From Macquaria australasica (Eukaryota; Chordata; Actinopteri; Centrarchiformes; Percichthyidae), in assembly GCA_005408345.1 (NCBI GenBank), contig SEMN01000225.1, positions 1 through 64,000 of the forward strand: a stretch of DNA of 64,000 nucleotides, read 5' to 3'. The notes under the pieces were generated by a model. The model did no database searches. It was given only the letters and a program-made list of their open reading frames with translations, and was not told the origin of the DNA. Position 1 is the stretch's first letter; every line of letters begins with the position of its first letter. A program made the position numbers and the translations under genes. Of the stretch, positions 25,069-36,948 are shown one piece after another.

Positions 25069-26852
25069 TGTTTGTGTTTGTATGCGAGCAACCTGTTCCA
25101 AGCTACTATTGCCTTTCTTTTGGAGGAGATGTCGCTGGGAAGCTGTCATTCATGTACCTGGCTGCTTTGGCACAAACATACACACATTCATTTTCTGCGA
25201 TAAGAGAGGACGAGCTAAGAAGGAAGCTGTAAACATGCCCAGAGTGTGTGTGTGTGTGTGTGTGCTTATGTGTGTGCTTATGTGTGTGGTTTTGTGCACG
25301 CTGTATGTCTTTGGGTACTTATGTATCTCATTACATTCTGCGAGTTTGTCCTTGTGAGGATCTCTCCATAACAAGATGTGCACGAGTATCATATCAGTGT
25401 GTGTGTGTGACAAGGTGTAAAACTGTTTTTCGTCCTCGACTCCGTCCCCGTGCGTAGATCAGCTTCATGTACTTTAGTTTGGGAATTCTCCTCACGCAAA
25501 CTCCCTCCAAGGTTGGGCCTCCCCCGTCCTCTCCTGCTTCTTATTTCTTAGTCCTCCTCCCGTTGCCCTTCCCCATATCAGCCTCACTGACTCTGGCACG
25601 GACTCTGACGAAAACAGCGCACGACTTCCTGTCGTTTCCATCGTTTGTTTGATACACTCCATTTCTCCTCGGCTGTTTCTTCATTCCAGATGAGGGGAGA
25701 TGGGTCAGTTTTCACTGAGCACACCAAACTTCATCTGGCTCTCATCAGGAGCAGCAAGTGTTTTTGCATGGACTATTTTTCAACAGACATCATTCATCAT
25801 CCGCTTTTAAGTTTGTTTATGTAGCTCTGTCTGATGAAAAACTACCCTAATATTTGTATTATATTGCTCTGGGGATTTGTAGCGTGTCTATGGCACTGAG
25901 ACATCAGTTTTCCCATTGGTATAATGATAATGTTGCCATAAATTCCCCATAGGGACTAGCCTATGCCATTCAGCACTGAAATCACGGTGAATTTATTGTA
26001 TATTCTCTATCTCCTATAGCCTGATAATCAGATGAAGGTATAAATGCATGCATTTTGCTTTCACTTCATTATTCAGTCTAATATTGTTTTCATATAAGCC
26101 GTTTTCTGTTTGGAAGGGTTTGTTATATTTACCTAACTAATCAGTAGTTTGCTTAGCTTAGCATAAAGAGTGGAAACAGCTAACCTGCCTCTGTATGAAT
26201 GATGTTAACCTTAATATTCCTGTTGGGACGAATAGTTTTTACGTGGTATTTATATGTATTTTCTTTTTGTGCTCCCAAAGTGGCATTTTTTGCTTTTTAA
26301 GTTCATAAAAGTGCCAGTTTATTCCGTTTGACCTGACTGTCCATGGCGGCCATTACAGAGTATTACACAGCTGCTGATGTGAGGTACCTGCTCCCAGGGA
26401 CTACCAGATACTGTTAGCCCCACATCTCTGGGAGGGCATCTCTGCGCTATTCTGTTAACTGTTTACCCATTTACCTTCTCTCTGTGCCTGCTGGCCATCT
26501 GTCAGATCTGGGTATGTGTGTGTATATACAGTATGTGTGTGTGTGTGGGTGTGTGTGTGTGTGAGTGTGCATTCTTGCTTTAGTGCTGCTTTGGTGTAAC
26601 AAACCAGAAAAGGCTCGTACTGGGACACCTCAAAGTGTTAAGAGAGAACGCACACATTCATACATTCATTGAGGGAGTTTCTTGCACTTCAGGTGACCAA
26701 CAGGCCTGTGCGTGCGCACACACACACACACACACGCACACTGTCCGACATGTGTTGCGAATTTGTCAGACAGACAGACTTGGAGTCAGTGCGAGGAGGG
26801 AATTCCTTCATCTGCACGCCCCTTCAAGCTGCACATGTGCTCAGCATCTGCT

Positions 26853-26913
<61 letters not shown>
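26853..26913. repeat. (CA)n microsatellite, about 60 nt
   Basis: The longest pure dinucleotide run in the window, about 30 CA units. Confidence 0.97.
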
Positions 26914-26914
<1 letters not shown>

Positions 26915-27701
26915 GAAGAGAGTGAGTGTGAGAAGAGATGCCAATAAACACTGATCAAGAAACAAGAAAAACTTTTATTTTCAAGCATTCCACAGTCTCG
27001 CTCTCTCCTCTAAGCGCTGTCCCTCTAACCTCCCATCACAGCCTGAGAGAGCCTCTAAAGAGCTGCTGGAGAGGCTGTTAAGAGCGTGTGCCGTCTCAAG
27101 GTTATGAGGCAAACTGATCTGACGCTGCTCTTTTATGCACTGTGCATGCCACAACCTCCTCTCAGCGAGGAGTGATTCACCTGCTCTTGACGTCTCAAAG
27201 GGGACGCATGTATGCCGCCTGCTCCTTTGAAGGTTGATTGTGCGAGGGTGCATGTGAACGTATGCGTGTGTTTGTCAGGCACACAAACATCGCGTGTATG
27301 CTGCGCTCCATATACAAACACGCACACTTGAAGAGTGTGTGTGAGTGTGTGTCTGTGGTGTTTTTCTAACTTTCTGGTCTGTTAGTTGCAGTCCAATGAG
27401 CGTTGGAATGAAAGCATATCGTTTGCCAGAACACATGTATTGCAGTCATCTCTAAAGGCAGGAATGTAAATGTGATTCGGGACATTAGAGGATTAATTAC
27501 CACTTGCCCAGTGAGAGTGGGAGAGCATGTAGTACATGCAGTATATAATTGGCTACATAATATTGCCCTTACATTTTCTGTGTTTTTATTCCCAGATGAT
27601 CAAGCAAGTTCTGCAGTATGAGCTGTGAGAGCAATTCAAGCGTTTGGTTTGTTCTTGCTGTATTTACACACGTTTTCCTTCTTTCTCTCCATGTGTTGCA
27701 G

Positions 27702-27799
27702 GATGTTGGAGTATTCTCTCAACCTGCAGAATGTCAGTTTTTCAGCGGTGAGGACGGTTCGCGTGCTGAGACCTCTGAGAGCCATCAACCGAGTGCCAA
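27702..27799 (+). CDS. cacna1g: Cav3.1-like T-type Ca channel, exon B (repeat I S3-S4 voltage sensor)
   Basis: This exon completes the Gly codon from exon A and codes MLEYSLNLQNVSFSAVRTVR followed by VLRPLRAINRVP. It covers the end of S3, the short S3-S4 loop and the S4 voltage sensor, with arginines at every third position (VRTVRVLRPLR). The loop LQNVSFSAVR fits Cav3.1: the residue matching the His that gives Cav3.2 its high-affinity Ni/Zn site is Gln here, and Cav3.3 reads INLSAIR. The acceptor is tgttgcag and the donor gtgagt; the last base A starts a Ser codon finished in exon C. The exon is only 98 nt and lies between introns of more than 15 kb. Confidence 0.95.
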
Positions 27800-28834
27800 G
27801 TGAGTGCAGACATACTGGCCTCTCACACTTTGGCTTTCTAACCAGACTCTAGATCCCAGAGAGCTCTGTCCTCTAATATCACAACACTTTTGGCCTCCTC
27901 TGGAGACAAACACACTTGTTTGCTCTCAAGCTAAAGCCAGGTTGCTAAAGATACGGACACTGTGCACAACTTTTAGGTTGGCCGTTGCTTTAGGCCATTG
28001 TGAGGGATTTTTAAAAATTAGACGTCAGTGCAAGTTTGGGGTGATAACACAGATAATAACTTCATAACGCTTGCTTAAGATTCAAATGTGATCAAGTCTT
28101 CATATCCTCCCATAGTGTGAGCTACTTAACAACTCTTAATGGAGACTGACAAGTGAGAGACTAAAAGGAAAAATAAAATATAGGAAGTATGGAAGGAAAA
28201 ATAGTTTCCATGTTTAAGTGAAAAGAGATTGGCACATCTTCCAGCGCTGGGCATCTAAATAAGGCTGCAGACTTGATGTTTCAGCACTGCTTTGTCTTCA
28301 TCATCTAAATGGACAAAGACATAGTACAAATACATATACAGTCATCCTAGACTTCATTTAAAACATTAAAATCTTTTTGGATAGCGGATCAAAGGACATG
28401 AGTTGCCACACTATAGCAGGTCTTTGGACTGAAATGCATTTTAATCCAGAGCTGACCACTTATTACATAATGTAAGGATATATTTTGAGCATTGGTAGTG
28501 TGATGGAACTAAACCACATAATTATTAGAAGTTGTACGTGTACAGCGTGTGACATCCATTGCAGACTGTGAGACTACACAGAGCTGCCTGTGTGTGTGCG
28601 TGCCTGTTGTCAGTTTGTGTATGAGCAATTCGCTCCGGCCCAATCACAAGACGTAATGTCATTACCATGACAGTGAGTTGCCACCATCAGTTAGTGATGT
28701 TTGAATGTTATAGCTAATGCTAACAGCACAATGACATTCTCAAAGTGTACAATAAAAGAAAAACTAAACAGAGACTTATGCATTTATTCTCCCACAGTCC
28801 AGCACTAAACACATGTGCTTCAACCCCTCTGACC

Positions 28835-29072
28835 TTAAATTAATAGTTTAAAATACACTTCAATCTCTTGCCAAGAGTCTGCACCCTGAATATGAAGCTA
28901 GAGCCAGCTGTTTCCCATTGTTTCCAGTCTTTATGCTAAGCTAAGCTAACTGGCTGTTCACTGTAGCTTCACATTTATATTCCGCCATGAAAGTGGTATC
29001 AATCTTGTCATTTAACTCTCCGCAGGAAAGCGAATTGGCGCATTTCCCAAAATGTCAAACTAAACCTTTAAG
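28835..29072 (-). repeat. TTAGCTTAGCTTAG-family repeat, inverted
   Basis: AATATGAAGCTAGAGCCAGC, TTTATGCTAAGCTAAGCTAA, GGTATCAATCTTGTCATTTA and CCCAAAATGTCAAACTAAAC are the inverted order of the words in the + copy near 60.7 kb. Confidence 0.65.
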
Positions 29073-30322
29073 TAATATTCATATATAGGGTTAAAAAACT
29101 ACAGTCACAAAAATACACAATCTCATGACGTATGACAAATTTAGTTCTTCAACAAGGCCAAAGGGCTCCACTCAGTTTATCCATCCCCCAAAACTTTAAG
29201 CCAGGCTTAATGCTTAAGAGTGTGCACCTTTATGACACAGCATGGAAAAAGAAATCTTGTTATCAGATGCTCAGTGTGTGACATCAAGTCTCTTCTCTGT
29301 TTGTACGCTCTGTTCCCAGATTAAGAAGATACTTGCCTCCGTTTATTAGCCAAACAGATCTTGTGCTACTGGCAAACCAGCACAATGACAAGTGACAGTA
29401 AAAAGTGACGCGTCTCTTTTCTTTCATGCGCACTTTGGTCAGAGACATCAGACTGACTTCTGCGATAGTTTGAACTCAGATGTCAGCGGTATTAATATCT
29501 AATCCTTAAACACTTATTTAGTGCAAAGATCAAACACAAGTCACAGTTTATTTAGATTGAAAGAACTGACGTTTAATAATTCATCACAATAGCCAACAAG
29601 TAATATCTTGCTTCTCCTGATTAATCGGGCTTGGCAGCAGGAGATATTAGCTGTGTTGTTTTACCATATCTTAGTATATTGGACTTCCACTCCTCTGTCA
29701 TGGTACTTGCTATAATTGGTGATCGTGCAGGTGGAGTGAATTCCTACACAGCAGTGGGAATGTAGGTCTGGGACAAGCCGATCCACAGATAGTATGCCTC
29801 CTTGACAGTGTCTCTGTGTTTTGGCTTCCCCCAGTCGGTCAGCTTTGGACTCAGACAGATTTATATGCAATTTTCCAACTCACTGCCTTTTATTAAAGCA
29901 CTGTAGTTCATAGATACACTCACACACAGAGACGATCACACTTGTATACTTGCAACGCAAACGCACAAATCCCAGAGTCGCTTACTCCATCTGTCATCCT
30001 CCCCCCTCCCTTTCTCTTACACACACACACACACACACATATTATCTTAACCCCCCAGAAAACTGCCATATCCCCCTCCCCTTTTCTTCCATCAGTCTCC
30101 ATTAGAGTTTAATCAGCACAGATTGAATTTTCAGTGCACACATTAATGTTTAAATAAATCATAAGCATTTTTATACCCACCCAGCAGTCCACTCTCTGCA
30201 TTCATTCTTACCTTGATTCCACCCCCCCTGCAATGCTGTCATTTAAGTACAGACCCTAATTATGTCATTAGCCCCTCCATTGCTCAGAGGAGATTGCAGG
30301 CAGCTGAGCAATGATCCCCAGG

Positions 30323-30323
<1 letters not shown>

Positions 30324-30353
<30 letters not shown>
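30324..30353. repeat. (GT)n microsatellite
   Basis: GT run of about 30 nt, followed by alternating purine-pyrimidine sequence with Z-DNA-like character (GCGCACGTGTACGTGTGTAC). Confidence 0.93.
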
Positions 30354-30356
<3 letters not shown>

Positions 30357-31444
30357 ACGTGTACGTGTGTACATGTGTACATGCAGGTGTTTACCCCGTG
30401 TAGGTGCGTGAATGGGACATCAACCCCCTCCTGTCTCTCCCATCCCTCCACAGATGACACTTCCCTCACCTCTTCTGTAATCTCAACCTCTTGTCAATCA
30501 ACGCCATCGTGGGGGGTCCACTGCTGCTCATTAGGCCACATATACACACACTCAGAGAGCACACAGTCATGTGCACAGACTCGCTCATTAGGCATCCAAC
30601 CACTGCTCATCCTAATCACAGGACTAATAGCGGCATTAATGTGTAGATGATTTGGTCTGGTTCTGGCCCTGCGGGGAAAATGTCATTGGGTTGAGTTGGT
30701 GGTCATGGTTGTGGTGGTGGTGGTGGTGGAGGGGGGTCCCCAAGCATTTGGTGTAGCTGATATCTGTCTTATGCCCCCCCCCTCATCCCATCACCAGCCT
30801 AATCAAGTCCTGCGGAGAAGCTTGCAGCATTCGTCATGACTCTGGGTGGAGGTGTTTACTGTGAAGCTCAGGCTATTTCGAGGCACACTTCACTGAATTT
30901 GAATACATGGGTGCTCTAGTTCTTGGATGCTGTGAATCCATTTCCTATGTGTTAGACTGGATTTATGGCACTGACTAAGGTGTTTTTTCCTGCTGCCATT
31001 ATTAAGCAGTTGTTGGCTTGGTAGGAAACAAGGCAGGAAAAGGGGGGAAAAGCTACAGCTTGCCCTTTCAAGGTTCGCCAAGTACTATGCAAGGAATTTG
31101 ACCTGCCTAATTGGCACAGCGGCATTACAAAAGAGATACAGAATAGGGATGGCATAGTTGGTGCAAGATAAAGTGTGACAAGATCCACAGATTCACAGTT
31201 GTATCAGTGCAGCAGCACTGAGTCATACATGTAGTGTAGCCCTACAGTGCACACATAGAAATACTGACATGTAGATTCCCTCTGTGCTTGTAATACCTGC
31301 AGAGTTTATCTGTCCTCCTAAAGGATACGTTCAGATTTTTCAATTTTAAAACAACTGTCACATGTCCATATGCACATTGACAGCACATTGGTTTGCCTTC
31401 AAGGCTTTCTGTCCGAAAGAAAAGAAAGAAATCCAGTGTTTCTG

Positions 31445-31700
31445 CCAGAAAGCCTCTCTAACATTAGGTTAATGTTGTGAAACGGTCCCACTTTGGTTAG
31501 GTTTAAGCAAAACTACTTGGTTAGGTTTGGGAAAAGATCATGGTATGGGTTAAAATAATGTGTTAACTTTCACACAGGGCAAAACAGCGGTCTCCTGATT
31601 GAAAGTTTGGTGTGTGACCCATTCATCCACCTCAACCTCCTTGCTACACGGACTTTGTCGCTTTTTGTACTATGTCACCTAACTTCCTAAAGCCTTGAAG
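31445..31700 (+). repeat. Dispersed repeat (TTGGTTAGGTTTGGGAAAAGA type)
   Basis: Contains CCCACTTTGGTTAGGTTTAA, GGTTAGGTTTGGGAAAAGAT, GGTCTCCTGATTGAAAGTTT and TGACCCATTCATCCACC, words shared by many fish introns as I recall. A diverged relative occurs at about 51050-51240 (GCTTGGTTAAGGTTACG, GAAAAGATCAAAGTTCGC). Confidence 0.5.
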
Positions 31701-31924
31701 GCAAACTTCTTCCATGTGCAACACTGACACAGTCATTGTTCACTGTAATTATTCCACTGGACGTGGAGTGGCGCTAAAAAAGGGATAATTTCACAGCCAG
31801 TATGGACAGTCGAAATGATTACAGCGAGCAATTACTCTATAAATGTACTGTACAAAGGGGAATGTGAGTGTTGTTTTATTAAGACAGACTTTAAAAAATG
31901 TGAACCTTGCTGTTTAAGCAGTTT

Positions 31925-32150
31925 TAGAGGTATTCAGTGCTGAACAAGTGGACATTTTGACCTGTTGGTGGTGCTAAACAAGTGGTCAGGGGGTCACCAA
32001 AGTCATTTGAACCATGAATGTCTCTACCAAATTGTATGGCAACCCAACTTATATACACTCTATTATTATACATACAGTGTATATATATACACTCGATATT
32101 ACACTCTAAACCAAAGTGATTGCCATCCCTAATGCCCATGCTGCCAGTAT
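31925..32150 (-). repeat. Palindrome-family dispersed repeat, outer part, interrupted
   Basis: GTCAGGGGGTCACCAAAGTC, ACCATGAATGTCTCTACCAA and TGATTGCCATCCCTAATGCC match the inverted outer part of the unit. An AT-rich stretch with TATATACA words (about 32045-32100) interrupts it. Confidence 0.5.
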
Positions 32151-35100
32151 GGACGCAGTTGCATATATTGCCAAAAATTAAGCCGTCTGATGATATCAGT
32201 CCTGTGTGAATCAGCATCTCTGTAATATGGGGTTGTAGTAGTTTGGTTTTTTTGCAAGGATTCATTGGCTTTTCTCTTCATGTTTTGTTTTGAGAATTGT
32301 GGAAACAGCAGTGACAGCTATTAATATCTTTGACAGCATTTTGGTGCTAATTCAGGCAGTTCATCTAGGTCTTATCTTCAGTATAGAGACCCATTATGTT
32401 TCAATCATATCTGGACACAGTCTTTGGGATTTCTTCAGGAATTTTGTTTACCTTGTGTGAATATGATGCACAAAGCCCCAGGTTATTGTAATCCAGTGTG
32501 AATAGGGCTTATCAGTTACCACATGCATTGACATAAATGCTGATGGTCCTAAGTGATTAGCTATTATTCAAGGCTCAAGTGTAAAGCAGAGGAACACTCC
32601 ACAGGATGACAGAGAGCCACTTGGCACAACAGCAATTACTGTAATGCAATGAGCATCCACTCTATGTAATATACATATAATATATTTTATAACGCAGGCC
32701 ACTAGAAAGGACACAAATGAAACAGGCTGTCATCAGCATTGATAGATAAACAGGGGGTTACTGCAGTGCATAGGGAGCTGTCAATTTTAAACATCGTCAA
32801 TCCTGTAAGAGGAAACAACGTGCGTTATAATCTCTGTTTTGGTGAGGACAAGGGAAATTTATTGTCATTGTGTGTACTGGAGATGTAGCTGTATTTCAAT
32901 ATCAAGTGCAAGTGTGGTCCAGTAAATCACAGATTGGCACAATCCAGATATGAGGTGCATATTAATGCCAGGTAGAAACAGAGCCAAGGCTGATATATAT
33001 CTGAAGATGCAGACCAGACAGTGCTGCACACCTCAGCTGATGCACACTGTAGATTAAATAACTCATATCAGCGTGCATTGACAGGTCAGCAGGGTTCACT
33101 CAATCTGTCAGTCCAAGGAGGTATAAACTTTCCATCTTCAGCCTCTTAGTTGACTTTCTTGTTCATCTGCCATCTGAACCTGGATCAGCAGATGTATAAA
33201 CTGTTAGTACGCACATCCCTCTGCCTCGCTGTCTTCAGCCCCACATTGCTCTTTTCTCACTCTCTCTGTCTGTTACCTCTTATCTTGAGTCTGCATTGGA
33301 ACAGAAGGCTGGAGCTCATCTTAAAACACACACACACACACACATACACACCCTCAGACTCGTATTAACGAACACGTTGTTCCTGGGCTGGTGTCCACGT
33401 CCTGGCCTCTGGCATTGATTGATGCGCTAACATGGCAGTCCTGCCAGTGGAAGTGACAGATACATTTCGCAGGCTTCATCCACCGGCTGCCAACAAAACC
33501 AAAAATCCCAGGCTGTGTCACCATCACATCACCACCCACTGTCTGGTGTCTGATTGGCTATTACCTTCACGTCCAGTACCGGCCAGCAGGGACCTTGTAC
33601 CAGGCCTGTCATTGGCTACATCAACGCAGACACGACAGCTTGTGACATACCTCTGTGTGGGTCTTAATATTCAAAGGGAGCGGCTGGCCACTCGTGGGTC
33701 CAGAATACAGTATGTTTTCCTGGGTGACAGAGGATGATCCCCCTCTCTGGAAGGAAAGAATGATTTATTGGACACACTGCTCATGGCATGGAAACAGATA
33801 TGGTGCTATGGTGAGGTTGTATTATGAGTTTGAACATGTCTAGTACAAGCAAAGAGCAAAGAAGAAAGAACAATTGTAAATCTAGATTAGCTAAATTATT
33901 GAGAAACTCAAACCGCGAAGCAAAGGGTGCTTCTACTAAGTATTAAATAATTGCATACTTTAACATTTAGAAAATATTGTCAGCAAATGCTACTTTTGTG
34001 ACCTCGATTCAGCTTCTACAATATGCAAATAGAAGCAAAGAGCTGCTTTAATGGGTTTTAGTTTCAGGCCTCCAGGCACTGAAACCTAGAATACTGACTT
34101 TTAAATGCTGAAATATAATTTTTCTGTCTTCTGTTTGTAATAGGAGTAAAGGTGCCATTGTTACACACAGGGAATGGAAATAACTTTTTTTTATCCTCAG
34201 GCTAAAGTGCCACATTTATTTCACTATCCAGCAGACAGTTTTTTCAAGCCAAACATATTTTTGGAAAAGAAAAGGACCTCGGGATGACGGTTGCTCACCT
34301 GCCAAAGTGCCTGGTTTGGTGGCCATACCATCCAGCTGCTGCCTGTTAAGGAACTGTTGATAACGAGGGTGGAGAAATACATTAATGCCAAGACCAGCTG
34401 AAGTTAATGAGGAACTCGATTTTACACATAAAGGTCTGTTTAGTAGACATGGGGAGTACTATTCAGCTTGTCAAATCAACTGTATAATGTCTTTTGTGTC
34501 CCAGAGGAGTTTTGTCGTATGGCATCTCTTATGATGTCATGTTATCTCTGCTTGGGTTTGGAGACTATACATTTATAACACATAGCCTGTGTTACGAAAT
34601 ATGCAGTTACAAAGTATGGAACCGCAGAGGGCATGGAGTCCGAGAGACACAGGACTTAACAGGCAGGGAGGATCTAATGAAGAGAAACTACTGGTTGCAT
34701 TATGGGAAATGTAGTATTTTTTTTAAGCTTGACACATACTATGGACTAAATGTCAGAGTATCTCATCCTCTGCTTCTTCGATTGACCAATCATTTTTCAA
34801 ATCTGTCTCTTGTGAGTAGCATAAATTTGAGACCTGTACCCAGCATGTACCCGCATCTTTAGGACCCAACCCCAGTTTAAAACCAAATCTGCCAAACCCG
34901 ACCCAAGACCCAAAATTCTATTTTTGCTTTACACATTAGCTTTATTGTCTTTGTTTTTCCCTCTTCCCGCTGCGCATTGAGAAATTTCTTAATAAATTAC
35001 ATTTCAAAACAAAACACATCTGAACCCAACGTGAGCCCGAAGCTTTACGCAACAAAGTTACTCAAACACAGCCCAAAACCTGATATTGCATCATGATCTG

Positions 35101-36473
35101 TCCAGACTGGGACAGGTAGCAGGACTCTACATGTAAGTCCCCCAACTTTTTTCGTTGAATAACTCCTTTAAAGGAGGCAGTGATTCATTGGTAACTAATT
35201 GAAGAAGGAGAATACAGGCCTGCAAATGAACAACAGACATAACAGGATAAAACATTAACCCCCCTCAGAGTTGATGGGTGTTGATGAAACTTTCATGTTT
35301 GAGCGAGGCAGTGTTGATTGATAAGCCAGAGGCAGCAGTCAATTGGTGATTATCGCAGGATACAAACCCTTACACACACACACACACAAACACAACACAC
35401 TCAGACACGTCTCTGTCTTAACGAGACCGAGCCCAGAATAGCCTTTGCACGCTTCTTTATTGGTTAGCCACGGCATGTGCCCTTTCCCCAAAGCCTTATC
35501 AAACTGGCACACACACACAAGCAGCGCTCACACACACATTTGCCTCACACTCAGACCTGCAGTGCATGCACGTGCGCTATTATTTTCGCCCATGCATCAG
35601 TAATATGGAGTGTTTCATCCTCTTCTCCATGCTTTGTTAGACCTGGTGTTTGAACAACGCCTGGTTCATACACACTGTCTTGTACTTCCGCCCAGATAAG
35701 CCCTAAAGGCAACAACAACACAGCAACATCATCGACCTCCCAGCTCCCTGCGTGCTCATGCCCTCCTCCTCCTCCTATAGCACATTGTTTGCAGAGCCTC
35801 ATTACTGTAATTAAAGAGCTGGCAAGAACGTCCTAGCTTCTATTCTTCACAAGGCCTATAAGTCACCCCTTGACTTCTGCTGTTGTATTGTGATGTAAGC
35901 ACAAGCCCGGAGGAGTCAGGGGACGGGTTTAATCCAGGGGCTCCTTGTTTGTGAGTGAAGAAATAAAAAACTGATGAGGTTAGAAGGAGTTCAGAGGAGT
36001 AAGTTGTTTGCCAGAAGCAAAGAATGTCACAGAGTAATCCTTGCTCTTCGCTGTCAATCCGTTTGCTGCTATAAACAAAAGATCTTGTTAGTCGTAGCTC
36101 AATATGACAAGAAAACCCCCAGCAGCTCTTGGCATGCAAGTGATATTTTGAAGAGAAGAGATTCTGTTTTACTTGTATTTTAAGTCCAAATTCATTTTCA
36201 GTTCAAGGTTTTAAGCTGGTGCAGTATCTTAAAGCTTGAAATTCAGTTCTTTGATCACTTGGAGTCGTGCTGTGGTACAGTATTCCCAGATAGCCTGAAG
36301 ACAGGTAGGCAACCATCTCCACTACACAGCTGTGATTTGTCAAAGAGATTTGAGTTTAAGCTGTGGTAAGTGCAGCTTTTGAACCGTAACGGTGGAAAAA
36401 ATGTTTCTTTTAAAATGATGTTGTGGAAACAACAATCGGTGATCTTTTCTTTTTTCTATTTTTTTACAGTCCA

Positions 36474-36948
36474 GGGGCCTCACTTATCAAAGCATGCATA
36501 GAACAAGTTCTAAATATGTCCTTTCAAACGAGAACATTGGTATTCATCAAACATGCGTACTCACATCTTTACACAATCGACAATTTCAACTATTCTATGT
36601 CCATCTGCTTGTGCATGTACAGGCTCATTTACATAGGCTACAGAAATGATGCCACGTGTTCAACAACTTTCAAAAAAGCAACAAAAGTAGCAACCGAAAA
36701 AGATAAAGACAAAACCCCTCAAACAATAAGGTTAAGATAGGACAAAAGTGTCCTTTCATGTCTTTTCCTGCATTGTTCCAGGTGTTTCACAAAATTTCCT
36801 CGTAATTTGTTGTCACACAAACACATGAATATGATCAGAACACGAGTGATGTGATGTGCACAATTGGTCAAGGTCTCCCAAAATGGCAATAATAGGGTTT
36901 GGTTGAAATGACAAAACTGTACCCACGCATGGTTGATAAATGAGGCCA
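36474..36948. mobile_element. Non-autonomous TIR DNA element, about 475 bp
   Basis: The left terminus GGCCTCACTTATCAA (36476-36490) and right terminus TTGATAAATGAGGCC (36933-36947) are inverted repeats matching at 14 of 15 bases. I recall termini of the form GGCCTCATTTATCAA as common in fish genomes. No coding capacity is seen and the target duplication is unclear, so the superfamily is left open. Confidence 0.65.

Larger units (their letters stand above)
12377..27701 (+). other. Intron A-B, about 15.3 kb
   Basis: This intron is non-coding as far as I can see. It contains a CA run just after exon A, a degenerate dispersed repeat (14080-14402), the hAT-type element (14627-15440), a long GT run near 16.0 kb, palindrome-family copies (17245-17715 and, inverted, 19578-19760), a TCCC run near 21.2 kb, further CA/GT runs and an inverted copy of another family (23770-23990). 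The rest looks like ordinary AT-rich intron with no recognisable RNA gene. Confidence 0.8.
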
